Below, piece by piece: positions 1 through 12,054 of a DNA stretch of 64,000 nt (positions are counted from its first letter, which is position 1; each line of letters begins with the position of its first letter). The stretch comes from Euptelea pleiosperma (Eukaryota; Streptophyta; Magnoliopsida; Ranunculales; Eupteleaceae), in NCBI GenBank assembly GCA_035048495.1, contig CM068540.1, forward strand, positions 15,050,829-15,114,828. The letters are read 5' to 3'. The notes below the pieces were generated by a model that did not search any database, was not told the origin of the DNA, and was given only the letters and a program-made list of their open reading frames with translations. A program made the translations under genes and the position numbers.

Positions 1-131
1 ACAATTGTTATACGTGTTATGTATAATTGTTAAAAAAAATGATGCAATGCATATACTCTGATTTGTACTACTTATACATAAATATGTATGTATGTATGTA
101 TATCCCTAATCCTAGTGCACCTTGTGAATAG
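1..131 (+). other. untranslated leader of Ty3/gypsy element
   Basis: AT-rich sequence directly before the gag start, with a short ATGT-type microsatellite near 82-108. No primer binding site (tggtatcagag type) is visible, so the 5' LTR and the PBS must lie left of the window. Confidence 0.5.
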
Positions 132-1280
132 ATGGCAAGACGTGGCAACAATCATGAAGTCCCTCAGGCACAGGATGACCTAAGTGGCATTTTTCAGGCG
201 CTTCGAGGCATCACTGCTGTTCTTCAACAGCAACAGCAACAACAGCAGGCAAGAGGAGAAACACCAGAACAACCGCGATTTGACCGAGGGACTGACATGT
301 CCATGGTAGTAGAACGATTCCAGAAGTTGAGGCCTCCTACATTTAAGAGTGCCACTGAACCCCTTGAGGCGGAGGAATGGCTTAGATAGATCACCAAGAT
401 TTTTAAGGTGATGAGGGTAGCAGAGGATCAGCGTGTAACGCTGGCATCTTTTATGCTAGCAGGCGAGGCAGATCGTTGGTGGGACACGATCCAGAACACC
501 AGAGACGTCCAGATGATGACCTGGAAGCAATTTGAGGAAATCTTCTTGGAGAAGCATTTCCCTGAATCTGCTAGAGACGCGAAGATAGAGGAATTCCTAC
601 GACTCCACCAGGACAGCTTGACTGTGGCCCAGTACGAGGCCAAGTTCACTGAGTTATCTCGCTTCGCACCTCACCTTGTTTCGACTGAGGCCATGAAGTC
701 GAAAAGGTTTGAGCATGGGTTGAGGTTCCCTATTAGGGCGAGGTTCACCGCCCTGAGGATCCATGATTTTGCTGACTTGGTAGATCGGGCTCTACAAGTA
801 GAGCAAGAGTTAGATGAAGCTCAAAGGGTTCGAGGACAGAAAGAGAAAGGCAAGTTCGAGGCCCAGCGTGGCGATCCCAAGAGACAGAGAACATTTCCTC
901 CGCAGCAGCATGCCATACCACGGGGACCAGCAACATGCTACGGTTGTGGTCAGACAGGCCACATTAGGAAGGATTGTCCACTTTCGAGGGCACAACAGAG
1001 CTTAGCTCCCCGACAGAGTCCGCAGTACCAGTAGTTTCAACCTCAATTTCCAAAGCTCCAGTTCCAGCCACAGAGGCCGACACTACCATTGATACAGCAG
1101 CGCCCACCACAGTACCCGCAACAGAGGCCAATACAACAGCAAATACAACAGCGACCACCCCAGTATCAGCAGCCTATTCAGCAGAGGCTAGCACAGTCAC
1201 AGATACAGCCAGCCCAGCGACAGTTTCCACAACGTCCTCAACAAATCCGGAATAGCGGGAACCAGCCGCCTAGACCACAG
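132..1280 (+). pseudogene. gypsy gag (broken)
   Basis: Capsid-nucleocapsid polyprotein of a Ty3/gypsy retrotransposon. The ATG at 132 opens a frame with a Gln-rich N-terminus and a retrotransposon gag block (EADRWWD near 463-486, a family hallmark). A CCHC zinc knuckle, CYGCGQTGHIRKDC, lies at 936-977. After it comes a strongly Gln/Pro-rich linker to about 1270. The same frame is cut by TAG at 387-389 and TAG at 1032-1034, so no full-length Gag can be made without suppression. It runs on in frame into the protease segment, as in single-ORF chromoviruses. Overlapping open frames at 814-1255 are shadows of this one. Confidence 0.9.
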
Positions 1281-1722
1281 GGTCGAGTGTTCGCCATGAT
1301 AGCACCGGATGCAGATGCGACCAATGCAGTGGTCGAAGGTACCTTACTCCTTTTTAGTTCGTTAGCTCGTGTATTGTTTGATACTGGATCTACACATTCC
1401 TTTGTATCATCTTCCTATGTGCATTATTTGGGCTTGGAATCTGAGCCATTAGATGTTGTATTGCATGTAACTACCCCGGTTGGGAAGAGCGTAGAGACCG
1501 ATAGAGTCTGTCGATCTTCCGTGATCCGGATTGCCGATCAAGAGATGATTGTAGACCTGGTAATACTGGGGATATCAGACTTTGATGTGATCCTCGGCAT
1601 GGATTGGCTCTCAGCTTACCATGCTACGCTGGATTGTTTTCGAAAGAAGGTGACGTTTAGCATTCCTGGGGGATCTATCTTCCACTTTTTCAGCAAGAGG
1701 TGTTGAGGATAGTAAAGACTTC
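1281..1722 (+). pseudogene. gypsy aspartic protease (broken)
   Basis: Retroviral-type aspartic protease of the same polyprotein, which would cleave Gag-Pol. The active-site triplet DTG is at 1380-1388 in the context LFDTGSTHSFVS. The downstream conserved block DVILGMDWL lies near 1584-1610. The frame is the gag frame until a G-run around 1665-1675, where one base appears to be gained; reading then moves to the frame that begins the reverse transcriptase at 1723. Family assignment is secure; the exact base of the frameshift is inferred. Confidence 0.85.
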
Positions 1723-3330
1723 TTGGCGCATATTCTCTGTGAAGAGACCGCTGTTTCGCTGTCTAAACCAGAAGAGATTGTACGGGACTTTTCTGATGTT
1801 TTTCCAGAGGAGTTACCGGGACTACCACTGAAGAGAGAGATTGAGTTCGCCATTGGGATACACCCCAGTACGGCATCGATCTTTATATTGCCGTATCGGA
1901 TGGCACCACTTGAACTTAAAGAATTGAAGGTGCAACTACAGGAGCTCCAGGATAGAGGGTTTATATGCCCTAGCACTTCACCTTGGGGTGCGCCTGTGTT
2001 ATTTGTGAAGAAGAAGATGGGACCTTGTGACTATGCATAGACTACAGGCAGTTGAACAGAGTGACAGTGAAGAACCGGTACCCATTACCGCATATCGACG
2101 ACTTATTTGACCAGCTACGAGGATCACAGTTTTTCTCGAAAATTGACTTGAGGTCAGGATATCACCAGCTGAGAGTAAAGGATGAAGACATCGTGAAGAC
2201 AACATTTCGGACTCGATATGGACATTATGAATTTCTAGTGATGCCTTTCGGACTGACAAACGCGCCAGCAACATTCATGGATTTGATGCATCGGGTATTT
2301 CGACCATATCTAGATCAGTTTGTCGTAGTGTTTGTTGATGACATCTTGATCTACTCTAAGACCCGAGAAGAGCACGAACAACATTTGAAGATAGCGCTAC
2401 AGACTTTGAGGGAGAATCAATTGTACGCCAAAAGAGATAAATGTGCATTTTGGCTGGCAGAAGTACAGTTTCTGGGCCATGTAATCTCGAGAGATGGAAT
2501 TTCTGTGAACCCAGCGAAGATCGAGACAGTTACGAACTAGGGAAGACCGAAGAGCGTTACAGAGATACGCAACTTCTTAGGACTAGAAGGCTACTACAGA
2601 CGCTTCGTCGAGGATTTCTCACAGCTAGCGGCACCGATGACGAAGCTTACAAGCAAGGGCGAGAAGTTTATTTGGACCGACGCATGTGAAGCATCATTCC
2701 AAGGACTCAAAAAGAGATTGACTACAACACCAATATTGATCATTCCGACGAACGATGTGGAATACACCATCTACAGTGATGCTTCATTGAGAGGTCTTGG
2801 ATGTGTACTTATGCAACAGGGCAAGGTTGTGGCTTATGCTTCTAGGCAATTGAAGATTCATGAACAGAATTACCCGACTCACGACCTAGAGCTTGCAGCG
2901 ATTGTTTTTGCGTTGAAGATTTGGCGGCACTACCTAAACGGGGAGAAGTTTGAGATATACTCTGACCATAAGAGTTTGAAGTACATTTTCACTCAGAAAG
3001 AGTTGAACCTTAGGCAGAGGAGATGGATGGAGTTTCTCAAGGATTATGAGTTCATTCTACATTACCACCCTGGGAAGGTGAATGTCGTAGCAGACGCCTT
3101 GAACAGACAATCTCGGGGAATGGTAGCGGCTTTGGCCTTGCATAGATGGCAGTTGCTAGACACGGTCGAGGAGTACGACCTTGGAGTTCAAAGACATGAG
3201 ACCCGAGCAGTCTTATGCAATTTAGTAGCCCAACCGACTCTCACCCAGAGAATTATTGAGGCACAGAAGGAAGACCAGGAACTTGAGAGCTTGCGAGCAG
3301 AGATCACTAACGGTGAGGGACCAGAAGGCT
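1723..3330 (+). pseudogene. gypsy reverse transcriptase and RNase H (broken)
   Basis: Copies element RNA to cDNA. The gypsy RT start ([11 protein letters not shown]) is near 1798. The fingers/palm blocks follow, including [14 protein letters not shown] and the catalytic FVDD at 2331-2342. RNase H follows with YSDAS near 2770 and YASRQLK near 2836, and the linker [14 protein letters not shown] is near 3059. The frame shifts near 2005-2015. TGA at 2028-2030 replaces the Arg expected before LCIDYRQLN, and TAG at 2538-2540 replaces the Trp expected in the VTNW-type block. The segment is continuous with the integrase, in the gypsy order PR-RT-RH-IN. Confidence 0.93.
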
Positions 3331-4375
3331 GGACCATACAGACTGACGGCAGCTTACGATATCTGGGGAGGCTTTGCGTACCAGATGATGTGACGCTACG
3401 GGAGGACATACTTTCAGAGGCACACCGTTCGAGACTCACTATCCATCCTGGAGGCACGAAGATGTACCACGACCTATGATGCCAGTTTTGGTGGAGAGGG
3501 ATGAAGCGGGACATTGCCAGTTTTGTTTCGAGATGCCTCACTTGTCAGCAGGTGAAGGTAGAACACAAGCAACCAGCAGGGTTGTTACAACCCTTACCAG
3601 TAGCAGAGTGGAAGTGGGACCATATCACGATGGACTTGATAGGACTACCGAAGACCCAACGAGGACAAGATGCAGTTTGGGTAATCGTGGACAGATTGAC
3701 GAAATCCGCACACTTCATCGCAGTAAAGACTGCAGACTCCATGCTGACACTTACACAACTTTACATCAGAGAGATCATACGACTACACGACATCCCACTC
3801 TCGATCGTATCTGACTGCGACTCAAAATTCACTTCACATTTCTGGCGCAGCTTACAAGAAGCCTTGGGAACGCAACTAAAGTTCAGTACAGCCTTTCATC
3901 CAGAGACGGACGGACAATCAGAGTGCACTATCCAAATCTTAAAAGACATGTTGAGAGCTTGTACATTGGATTTCCAAGGGAGTTGGAGTGAACATCTACC
4001 GTTATCAGAATTCACATACAACAACAGTTATCAAGCTAGTATCCAAATGGCACCATACGAGGCACTTTACGGTAGACCCTGCAGATCACCTATCTGTTGG
4101 GCAGAGGTCGGAGAGCGTACAATATCAGGACTAGAGTTAGTCCAAGAAACCACTGAGAAGGTGAAAATCATTCGCGATTGGCTACTTACAGCTCAGAGCT
4201 GACAGAAGAGCTACGCGGACCGTCACAGACGACCATTGGAGTTCCAGGACACAGACCACGTGTTCCTACGAGTGACGCCTCGGAAGGGAGAGATTGGTTC
4301 GGCAAGAAGGGCAAATTGGCACCGCGTTACATCGGACCATTCGTGATCCTTGGCAGAGTTGGAGAAGTCGCATAC
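3331..4375 (+). pseudogene. gypsy integrase (broken)
   Basis: Integrase of the same element. The N-terminal zinc-binding HHCC module spans about 3418-3550 ([11 protein letters not shown], then CLTCQQVK). The catalytic core shows WDHITMDLIGLP (first Asp near 3628), then SDCDSKFTSHFW and TDGQSE for the other acidic positions. The C-terminal GPY/F-type block (KLAPRYIGPFVI) is near 4313-4350. TGA at 3477-3479 and TGA at 4200-4202 interrupt the frame, and a shift occurs near 4300. The typical second acidic block has Arg-Asp-Pro where this copy has Cys-Asp-Ser. Confidence 0.9.
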
Positions 4376-4672
4376 TAGCTAGCGCTACCACCAGAGCTAT
4401 CTAGAGTGCACAACGTCTTTCACGTATCTATGCTCCGAAAATATGAGCCAGATCCAACACACGTCATCAACTGGCAGGACTTACAGCTTAGAGACGACGC
4501 GGCCTACGAGGAGCGGACATCACAGATCTTGGACACAAAGGAGCAAGTACTACGCACTAAGCCTATTCGCTTGGTCAAAGTGCTATGGCAACATCACAGT
4601 CCCGAAGAAGAGACCTAGGAACTAGAGTCCGAGATATGCGAAAAGTATCCAGATCTTTTCACCGAGGTATGA
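4376..4672 (+). pseudogene. gypsy C-terminal chromodomain-like tail
   Basis: After the integrase, the frame reads HNVFHVSMLRKY, then ILDTKEQVLRTK and VKVLWQHHSPEE, ending KYPDLFTEV with a TGA at 4670-4672. This chromodomain-like tail marks chromoviruses of the Tekay/Del type and is thought to guide integration. TAG at 4376-4378 and TAG at 4616-4618 (expected Trp) break it. The clade assignment rests on this tail, the long LTR and the sequence before the polypurine tract. Confidence 0.8.
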
Positions 4673-4699
4673 ATTTGATTTCGAGGACGAAATCCTCTT

Positions 4700-4713
4700 T
4701 AAGGGGGGTAGAT
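4700..4713 (+). other. polypurine tract
   Basis: The run AAGGGGGGTAGA immediately precedes TGTAAAATCC, the first bases of the 3' LTR. The preceding TTCGAGGACGAAATCCTC is typical of Tekay/Del elements. It is the primer site for plus-strand cDNA synthesis. Confidence 0.85.
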
Positions 4714-7700
4714 TGTAAAATCCGGAAAACCCTAAGAGGGTATTTTAGTCTATTTTGATTTCTTTAGAACTTTTCAGTGCATTTCTTTTCGCGTAATGAT
4801 AGCATCTAACTAATCGATCATTCCTGTGAAATATTGTTCAATTCCGAGGAAATTGAATTTTTGGTCTTAGGGCCGTATCCATGCGGGCCCCACGTGGGCA
4901 AAGTGGGACCCGTGACTTTTCTTTGACCATTTCGGATCCATTAGGTATAAATTAATATTTAAACATGATTATATTAATTTTAGTAAGCAAATATTGAATT
5001 TGTTAATTTTGGTGTTGTGCATGTGTGTACATTATAATAATTGTCATTATAGTGTAGGTTATATGCACCATGCACTAGTAATTTGTTATGGGATGTATCA
5101 TTATAGCATATAGTATATGAGTGGGACACTAACAATTAATAAGCCCATATGTAAATAGTCATATTGTCATTCATAACATATTATAAGGTAAGTATGTTTT
5201 AATTATATAAGACAAATCTTTATGCATAACACATCCCACTACAATAAAACAAAATTTTGTTAACATACATGTAATATAAAAAAAAAAAAAATTCAAAACT
5301 CTAACCTATTGCTTTGGACTGTATAACTATCAGATTATTATATAGTTTCCTTAGTTTTGTTGTGAAACAATTCAAATGACTAAGAGTCCTACACGTCCAA
5401 AACTTTCACCCATTGAACCACCGTCCAAGCACACCACATTCTAGTGTTTTGACCCTTTTGTAGACTCCTTCCACCATCGTGCTATTAACAACCCACGACG
5501 CATTCAATTGAACTCAAACCCATCCCAACCGTCCAAGCCCAAACCCTTATCACATTTTAGGGTTTTAATAAAACACAAACACTAACAAACCTAAACCTAG
5601 TTTGATAGGACTCTACTTCCACCACCCAAACCTTTAGTTATAAGTAGATGCCGTCCTCCCTTTATGCCTTCATCTCCAACACGTTAAGAGTCGTTGTGTT
5701 GTTGCGATCAAGAGAGTGCAGTCAACTTTCAGCACATGCCATCAACTCTGAAGATTCAAACCTCCACGAGTTACAGCCGTAGAATAGTTTCATTGTGGAT
5801 CAACCCTCCTCGACTTCAAGAATCTACAACGTCCAGCAAAGACTCCACCTTCGGATCAAAACGCATTCTTTTTGCTGGGCAATCACTTGTCGATACGGGT
5901 AAGTTCTTTTTGTTTGTTTTTTTTTTTTGTAATTCTTGACCTTTTCCCAAAAACAATAGTCGTCCAAACCTTCCTACACTATTACGTTGTTGTTGCCTCG
6001 TTCCCATCCCCGTATTTCATCGAAACATATCACCTTCCCAACCGGTTAAACATTTCCTTAAAACCTAATACTAGTCATTTTTAAAACCACCTTCATGATA
6101 GACTAACTGGCACCATCCATTGTGCTTCTTGAAGATCAATGAACACATAGTCCAGCCACCCTTCAGTTGTGGACTGAGTTACCACTCATGCCTTGAGAAA
6201 GTTGCAGCCATTCTTTTATAGGCCCTCTATCGCAAGATCTCACCACTCCAATCAGGCAACCTTTCATTCAACAACATGCACACTTTTTATTTGCCCATGC
6301 TATACTGTTAACACATCAGAATTAATTCCATCTTTTAGTTGTGGTTGTTTTACACCCTCTGATTTTTATATGGCTATTATATATAAAAAAAAAAAAAAAC
6401 TTCACATGTTGATCTATTTATTTTGACTCTTCTATTTGGATACCCTCGTGTATTGAATTCTTTATTTCAAAGTGTAGAACCTTTAATCCACCATACGGGT
6501 ACCACCCTTCCGATGGGCCAATAAACTAGAGTTCACCAGTATGATGATCCAAACCATTCCCGGTGGTAACCACACTTTTGGTTATCAATATGATTCTTTT
6601 GCCATGGTCCATCTAAAGAGTGACTCAACACTAAATGACCTAAATTTATGTATGAGCGGTTGTGTGTATGGTCCAGGTTAATAACTTTTTGATGATATTT
6701 GGACAAATTGTTGACTCCGGTCATCTTAGCACCGTGACCTTGTAGAAACCTTCGAAAATTGTAGAATTTATTTTACAAGCATACACTTAACTTAGAAATG
6801 TGGAAATTGAAGGTTCCATAATCTTGGGTTGAAACTGCACAAAGAAGAACGAATAGAAGATTAAGGAAGCGATCAAAGGTAGGTACCCCATGATTTTTAC
6901 AATATGGTTTAGAAGTATGCGAACATGTATTGATTATTAAACGGTAGATCTTGTATCATGATATTTCTGTTTACCAGTATGATAACATGTTCAAAATGAG
7001 ATCCCCTGCGTGGATGTTTACTTTTTAGAAATTTCGTATATAAATGAAGACATGCATTGTATTTTCAATTCAGAAGCGATAAAGCAAGTTGAGAATGAGT
7101 TCTCCAGGGTGAAAGACCCGAAAACCCCGAGAAGACCCCCTGCGTGGGTGAAGAAGGAGACCCCCTGTGTGGGTTGTGCATTACTTTTGATTAATTGTTC
7201 ATGCATTCATTATGACCATAATATTACTGTTTGACAATTCAATTTGTGCTAGCATGACTATAAATTGTATTGTTTGAATTATGTTCGGGGTGAAAAATTT
7301 GAGTGAGCGCTTAGCTCACTCCTACAACAAAAATTTTCAGATGTAAATGAGACCGAGACGTACGAGGAAGGATACGAGGAGGAAATGCAACTCGTTGACG
7401 AATTAAGAGAGGAGACATATGAGCCCGATGAGCAGGAGCCGAACCTTGCAGATGAACCTTATTAGTCTTTTATTATTTCATTGCTTAATAATTTATGTAA
7501 TAAAATCTATTATTTTTATTATTTGGATCGTAGAACAGATGTGACATTTTGATGAACCGTGACTTGTAGACCATCGGTTCTTTTGATATTATGTTTCTTT
7601 TGACTTTATGCGTTACAGATGACATTAGTTACTGGAGATTTTATTTGAGATATATTTGACATATTGATATTCCGTTTTAAATTATGACATTCTTTCTTGA

Positions 7701-7783
7701 TTAGTTCACCTTTAAATTCGGATAAATGGGTTAACCTATGAATATTAGTATCGGGTCATGGATCACGAATTTGGGACATGACA
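4714..7783 (+). repeat. 3' LTR of Tekay/Del-like gypsy element
   Basis: It begins TGTAAAATCC right after the polypurine tract and ends CATGACA, giving TG...CA termini and a length of 3070 bp, usual for this clade. No second copy is in the window, so LTR divergence cannot be used for dating. It contains A/T tracts near 5278-5292 and 6389-6404, and an AATAAA-like signal near 7499. The next bases are gaaag; the partner of a 5-bp target duplication would be off the left edge. Small open frames inside it (such as 5694-5939) look non-coding. Confidence 0.82.
7340..7465 (+). other. short acidic reading frame inside the LTR
   Basis: Just after the splice-acceptor-like TTTTCAG, a 41-codon frame reads an Asp/Glu-rich peptide (includes ETETYEEGYEEEMQ) and stops at TAG 7463-7465. 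A matching donor-like AAAG|GTAGGT lies at about 6877-6886. It has no ATG of its own at the 5' end, so it could only be a downstream exon. Whether it is translated is unknown. Confidence 0.3.
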
Positions 7784-9002
7784 GAAAGATTCTCTAAAGG
7801 AAAATTGTTCGACAATGTCCTATTTCTGAGCAATGTGCTCTCTATCCTCTCATGTTCTTCATACCTATTTTTTTGAGGGATATTTTTTTCTTTTTTGATT
7901 TTGTTTCGTTTTGAAGAACAAAAATTGACAATATTTCAGAAAATCAAAAGATCAATTGTTCAGAAGAATGTTAAAATTATTAGTTGATTATACGATTTTG
8001 ATGAGCAGTAATTTTTGACAACATTCAAAGAAAAAGAACTTAACCGTTAGTAAAATTTTGCTAATCTGTATATTATATCTTTTAATTATTATGATTAGTC
8101 AATTTTTACTAGTGTGCATTAGAAGATTATTCAAACAATATATCTCACATTAACATGCACACTGAATAATTCTGTGGGAATGGATTTGATAGAGGTGAGA
8201 AATATTTTATTATTAGAATTAGGAATAAACCTCTACTGATTATAACTTCAAATTAGTAGTGTTCCTGCCTTCAGTTGATTTCAAAACTGCACTATAGTCG
8301 ACTATTGGCTTCCCAATGAGAGTTATTATTCTAAGAAAACAGCTACCTCCACAAAAGTTAGAGTGGGTGTCATCTATATGGCCCTGTTTGTAATTGAAAT
8401 CTGATTCTCATTGCTGTAGAAAAGGGCTACCTACATGGAGAGTGAAAGCTACCTATATTCAAAGTGAATAAAAAGGATGTAAAAGATAACCAATTTGCTA
8501 GAAAAATTATTATCCATCAGCAAATACCTATATACAAGAGAGTATGTGAGATCCTTTAATAACTCTAATGAGATTTTATGAGCAGAGAAAGGATACCTCC
8601 AGATTCTGATATTTATGAGAAATTATTGCTAAAATCTTATTCGGTACCACAGATGGACTCAAATCACTTACACTTAATGATATTACTGTTGATATTTGAA
8701 TCTATGATTATTAGTGATGATTTGTGACTTGTGCTAATGTCTAAAAGAATTAATATTTCTGATAAAGCAAAAGATTGAACTACGTGTTAGTTAATTTCTT
8801 CAATAAAAATCAGTGTTTAGTGCTTATCAAGATTGACTTCATGAATTGGATTCTAACATTTTTCTGGCGTATTATCTTTTCTTGAGAAGTATAAAGATGA
8901 TTTTTTGGCTTGAAAAGATTTATTTGGGGGTCTTGGAAAATGAGTCTATTGGTTTTTTGAAAAAAAAAATTTTAATTTTTAAATTTTTTTTCTTCTCGGA
9001 CC
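7784..9002. other. AT-rich stretch, nothing recognised
   Basis: Between the gypsy LTR and the SIRE-like remnant. All frames are short and full of stops, and I see no pol motif. It may be decayed Copia or other intergenic sequence. Confidence 0.4.
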
Positions 9003-9214
9003 AGTCCAATTGATTGGACTTTATAGACCAATCGATCGGACATCTCCAATCGATTGGAGAGTACAACCCAATCGATTGGCCAAGCTTCAATCAATTGGCC
9101 ACTTAGCCCAATCGATTGTACAGTGTGACGTACAATTTTTATAAAAATCCAAAATGGGTCATTTTCAACCCCAATCGATCCAATCGCCTCATAGATTTCT
9201 CCCAATCGATCGCA
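9003..9214. repeat. CCAATCGATTGG palindrome cluster 1
   Basis: About eight exact or near copies of the self-complementary 12-mer CCAATCGATTGG (variants such as CCAATTGATTGG and CAATCAATTGG), spaced roughly 20-35 bp apart. They lie just upstream of the env-like reading frame. The same motif recurs in the LTRs at 11649-11976 and 30990-31290. Confidence 0.85.
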
Positions 9215-9359
9215 GGTGCCCGATCTACTGTTCCCATAGGATTTTGTGCAGCGATTCTCTAGATTTTCTAGTTTTCTACTTCATCATCTTCGTTGGGATT
9301 TTTGGAGTTTGTGAGCAAAAATGGAGGTATTTTGGTATTTTCTTCCATTTTTGGTGCTT

Positions 9360-10715
9360 ATGGCAACTAATCCTCATCGAAGAAGAGCTGTTGTGGTCTC
9401 TGAAGAGGAAAGTGCTGATGAAGAACCCTTTGTTTAACAGACTCAATCTTGCGCCAAACGAGGTGGTCGACTCAGTGGGTTGCGGCACTCAGAGTGGGGT
9501 GAATCATCCAGATGACCTAGGAGAGCTCGGGGTCTTGCCCGTCATACCGATATTCCTTCGGTGAATGCTCCCATTTCCCCGTTCATTTCTGATTCCGTTA
9601 GAGATTGTTTTGAGCATTTCTCTGGTCGCAAATTCACTATTGCGCGAGTAGTTGAATTTAGCATTATTTTGGGTACTATGGTTCATTCGTTGTTCGTATC
9701 TATCGAGTGGGTTCCTATCGCTCGGTTGACCATTCTATTTTACCATGTCTTGGTTAAACTCTTTTATGCCAACATGCAATCCATTCAGTGTGATGACCCG
9801 AGTGAGCTATCCTTTCAGACTTATGTCTCTAGGGCTTACCTGACTATTACACCTGATCTAATTTCTACTTTGTTGGACATACCTCGTCTTTCTACCTCAT
9901 ATGAGTTCATTCCTAGGACTCGTGAGATGACGACTACTAGAGTCACCTTGACCGAGACTCTTACAGGGCGGATATTTGATTGGAGTACCTTCATTCCTCT
10001 TACATCTCTTCTCCCTGAGTATCGTTTGTTGCACCTCATCTGTGGGTACAACATTGATCCACCTGGCCATGGGGCACAGGTGAACATTGATTGTCTTCAG
10101 CTTCTTTACCATCTTGGCATTAGATTTGTCATTGACCTTCCGAGGTTCATATTTAGAGCCATGGTTAGAGCGGGTAGCCAGTTGGCTAACCATCCGTGTC
10201 TCCTTTTTCCTCTACTGGTGAGCTCTATCCTACTTCATCTAGATGTGCCGATTCGAGCTACTGAGGAGGTATGCTCTCCCATGGGGCCTATTGGACCTTC
10301 GACTATCAGGAAGATCATGTCTCATGTTCGGAGAGTGACAGATGTACCTCCACACTTTGACGATATTTTCGAAGAGGACTTAGGAGATGATACCGAGCCA
10401 GGTGGTCAGCAGACAGATATTGAGATGCATCCTACAGAGCCACATCCATCCTTCGTCCAGCCTCCAGAGATGCCTGCCCCTTACTCCTTTGAGTCTCTTC
10501 ATCATCAGATGGTAGGATTCGATCAGCAACTCACAGCGCATGAGGAGAGGACGACTCAGAGCTTTCGCTGTTTAGAGGAGGGACGGGAGAGGATGTCGGG
10601 CTCCATGTATGATATGCAGCATTACATAGAGTATCAGTTTACCCCAATGGGTTTTGGACAGCATCCACCAGCTCATGGTCCTGATCAGCATGATGGTACT
10701 GGTCCATCTACATAG
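9360..10715 (+). pseudogene. SIRE/Athila-type env-like protein (broken)
   Basis: Third ORF of plant SIRE/Maximus Copia or Athila elements, matching the family known as envelope-like or 'putative plant transposon protein'. The ATG at 9360 begins MATNPHRRRAVVVSEEE, a basic then acidic start usual for this ORF. In-frame TAA at 9435-9437 and TGA at 9513-9515 break it, after which 384 codons are open to TAG at 10713-10715. The core shows the family pattern LVKLFYANM then a beta-type block and LLDIPRL. The C-terminal region is polar, with a helical HEERTTQSFRCLEEG segment. A grey purine-rich AAAAAGGGGGAGAG follows at about 10950. No gag, RT or integrase of this element is present upstream. Confidence 0.72.
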
Positions 10716-11290
10716 TCTCCCGGAGAGAGACGTCTTGAGAGTTATCGGGTGTTTATTTTATTTTTGTTATTATTGTACACCGATAAACTCAGATTATGTA
10801 TGGTTATACTCTGCTTATTTTACTTATATGTTACATGGTATAAACCAGTATGTATTATGGTTTGAATGTATATATGCACTTGTTCCTCATGATGATATTC
10901 ATTGCATGCTTGTTATTTGCTTATATTTCTGTACCTTTATCAATCTGTAACAAAAAGGGGGAGAGAAAATCATAGCGAGAAAAATAAGTTGATGCATGAG
11001 ATAGGGGAGAAAAATTTATGGGGAGAAATTTTTTTTATATTTTTTCAATTTCTATACTTGTCATGTGCATAATTAACTCACTGCATGTTAATGATTTATT
11101 GATTGTCGATGATATTACATGGTATGTATTGTTGGTAGAATGTGCATGGAACAGATCAAAAACCATTACATTATAATTGTTTGATTATTTCCAAGAGAGT
11201 GTGAGATAGTGAGTGAATCATGTAAGATGGTGGGATCGTATTTTCTATTTTTTACCTTCTATATGATTAAATATTTTTTATTACGGAATT

Positions 11291-11304
11291 GCCAAAAGGG
11301 GAGA
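11291..11304 (+). other. polypurine tract of SIRE-like element
   Basis: GCCAAAAGGGGAGAT stands directly before the LTR start TATAAGGAATATT. This is the standard polypurine tract context of SIRE/Maximus Copia elements. Confidence 0.7.
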
Positions 11305-11648
11305 TTATAAGGAATATTTTCATATTAAATTTGGCAAAGATTCTGTCTAACATAAAAAATATTCTTGTAACCGTTCATACGAGCACTAGTGTAGTGTGGA
11401 GATGTCGTGGTACGCATACTTCGCCAACTACGTGAAGACTAAAAGACAGACAACAAGAATCAGACAGTTGACGACAGGAGTCATCTAAGTAACTGTCGAT
11501 TTGTCAGTTAACGATCGTGTACGCTTGATTATGAAGGTAAGTGACTTAGTGGCCATATGAGTTGGTTAAAATGAACAAAAATATAAGTGTCAAACTTAGT
11601 CATTGGACTCACCCGAGTCTAAGTCAATAAAATTGACTAATGGGAGAG

Positions 11649-11976
11649 TCCAATCGATTGGACACTTATTCCCACTCGATTGGACACAGCCCAACCCATT
11701 GGAGACTTTGTGTAATCGATTGAAAACTATGATGCAGAAACTTATTTCAGCCCAATCGATTGAAGACTCTGAGAAATCGATTGGAGACTTCGGGATAGAA
11801 ACTTATCTGAGTCAAATCGATTGGAGTCTTCGGGACAGAAACTTTTCTAAGTCAAATCGATTGGAGAACCCTGTGTAATCGATTGGTGCCTTCGGAACAA
11901 AAATCTTATTGAGCCCAATCGATTGGACACTTATCCCCAATCGATTGGACTCAGTATACAATCGATTGGACCATGC
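11649..11976. promoter_or_regulatory. CCAATCGATTGG palindrome cluster 2, LTR U3
   Basis: About twelve exact or near copies of CCAATCGATTGG spaced 20-40 bp apart, ending some 80 bp before the TATA box. Each full copy has CCAAT on both strands and is close to homeodomain-leucine-zipper half sites (CAAT...ATTG). A transcription-factor role is inference. Confidence 0.75.
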
Positions 11977-12054
11977 ACAGAATCGGTCTTTCTCAGATTC
12001 AAAATTCTTGGTTCTATCATCCCACGTTCTGTATGACTCAGGGTCTTGGAATTC

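Noticed and set aside
974..1255. Thr/Ala-rich 93-codon frame
   Set aside because: Overlaps the gag frame in another phase; its composition mirrors the CAG-rich linker.
9154..9564. 136-codon frame before the env-like gene
   Set aside because: It spans the palindrome array edge and the env-like N-terminus in another phase. The frame starting at 9360 matches the family.
11649..11976. CRISPR-like regular repeats
   Set aside because: Units are 12-bp palindromes in a retrotransposon LTR of a plant nuclear genome, with non-unique spacers.
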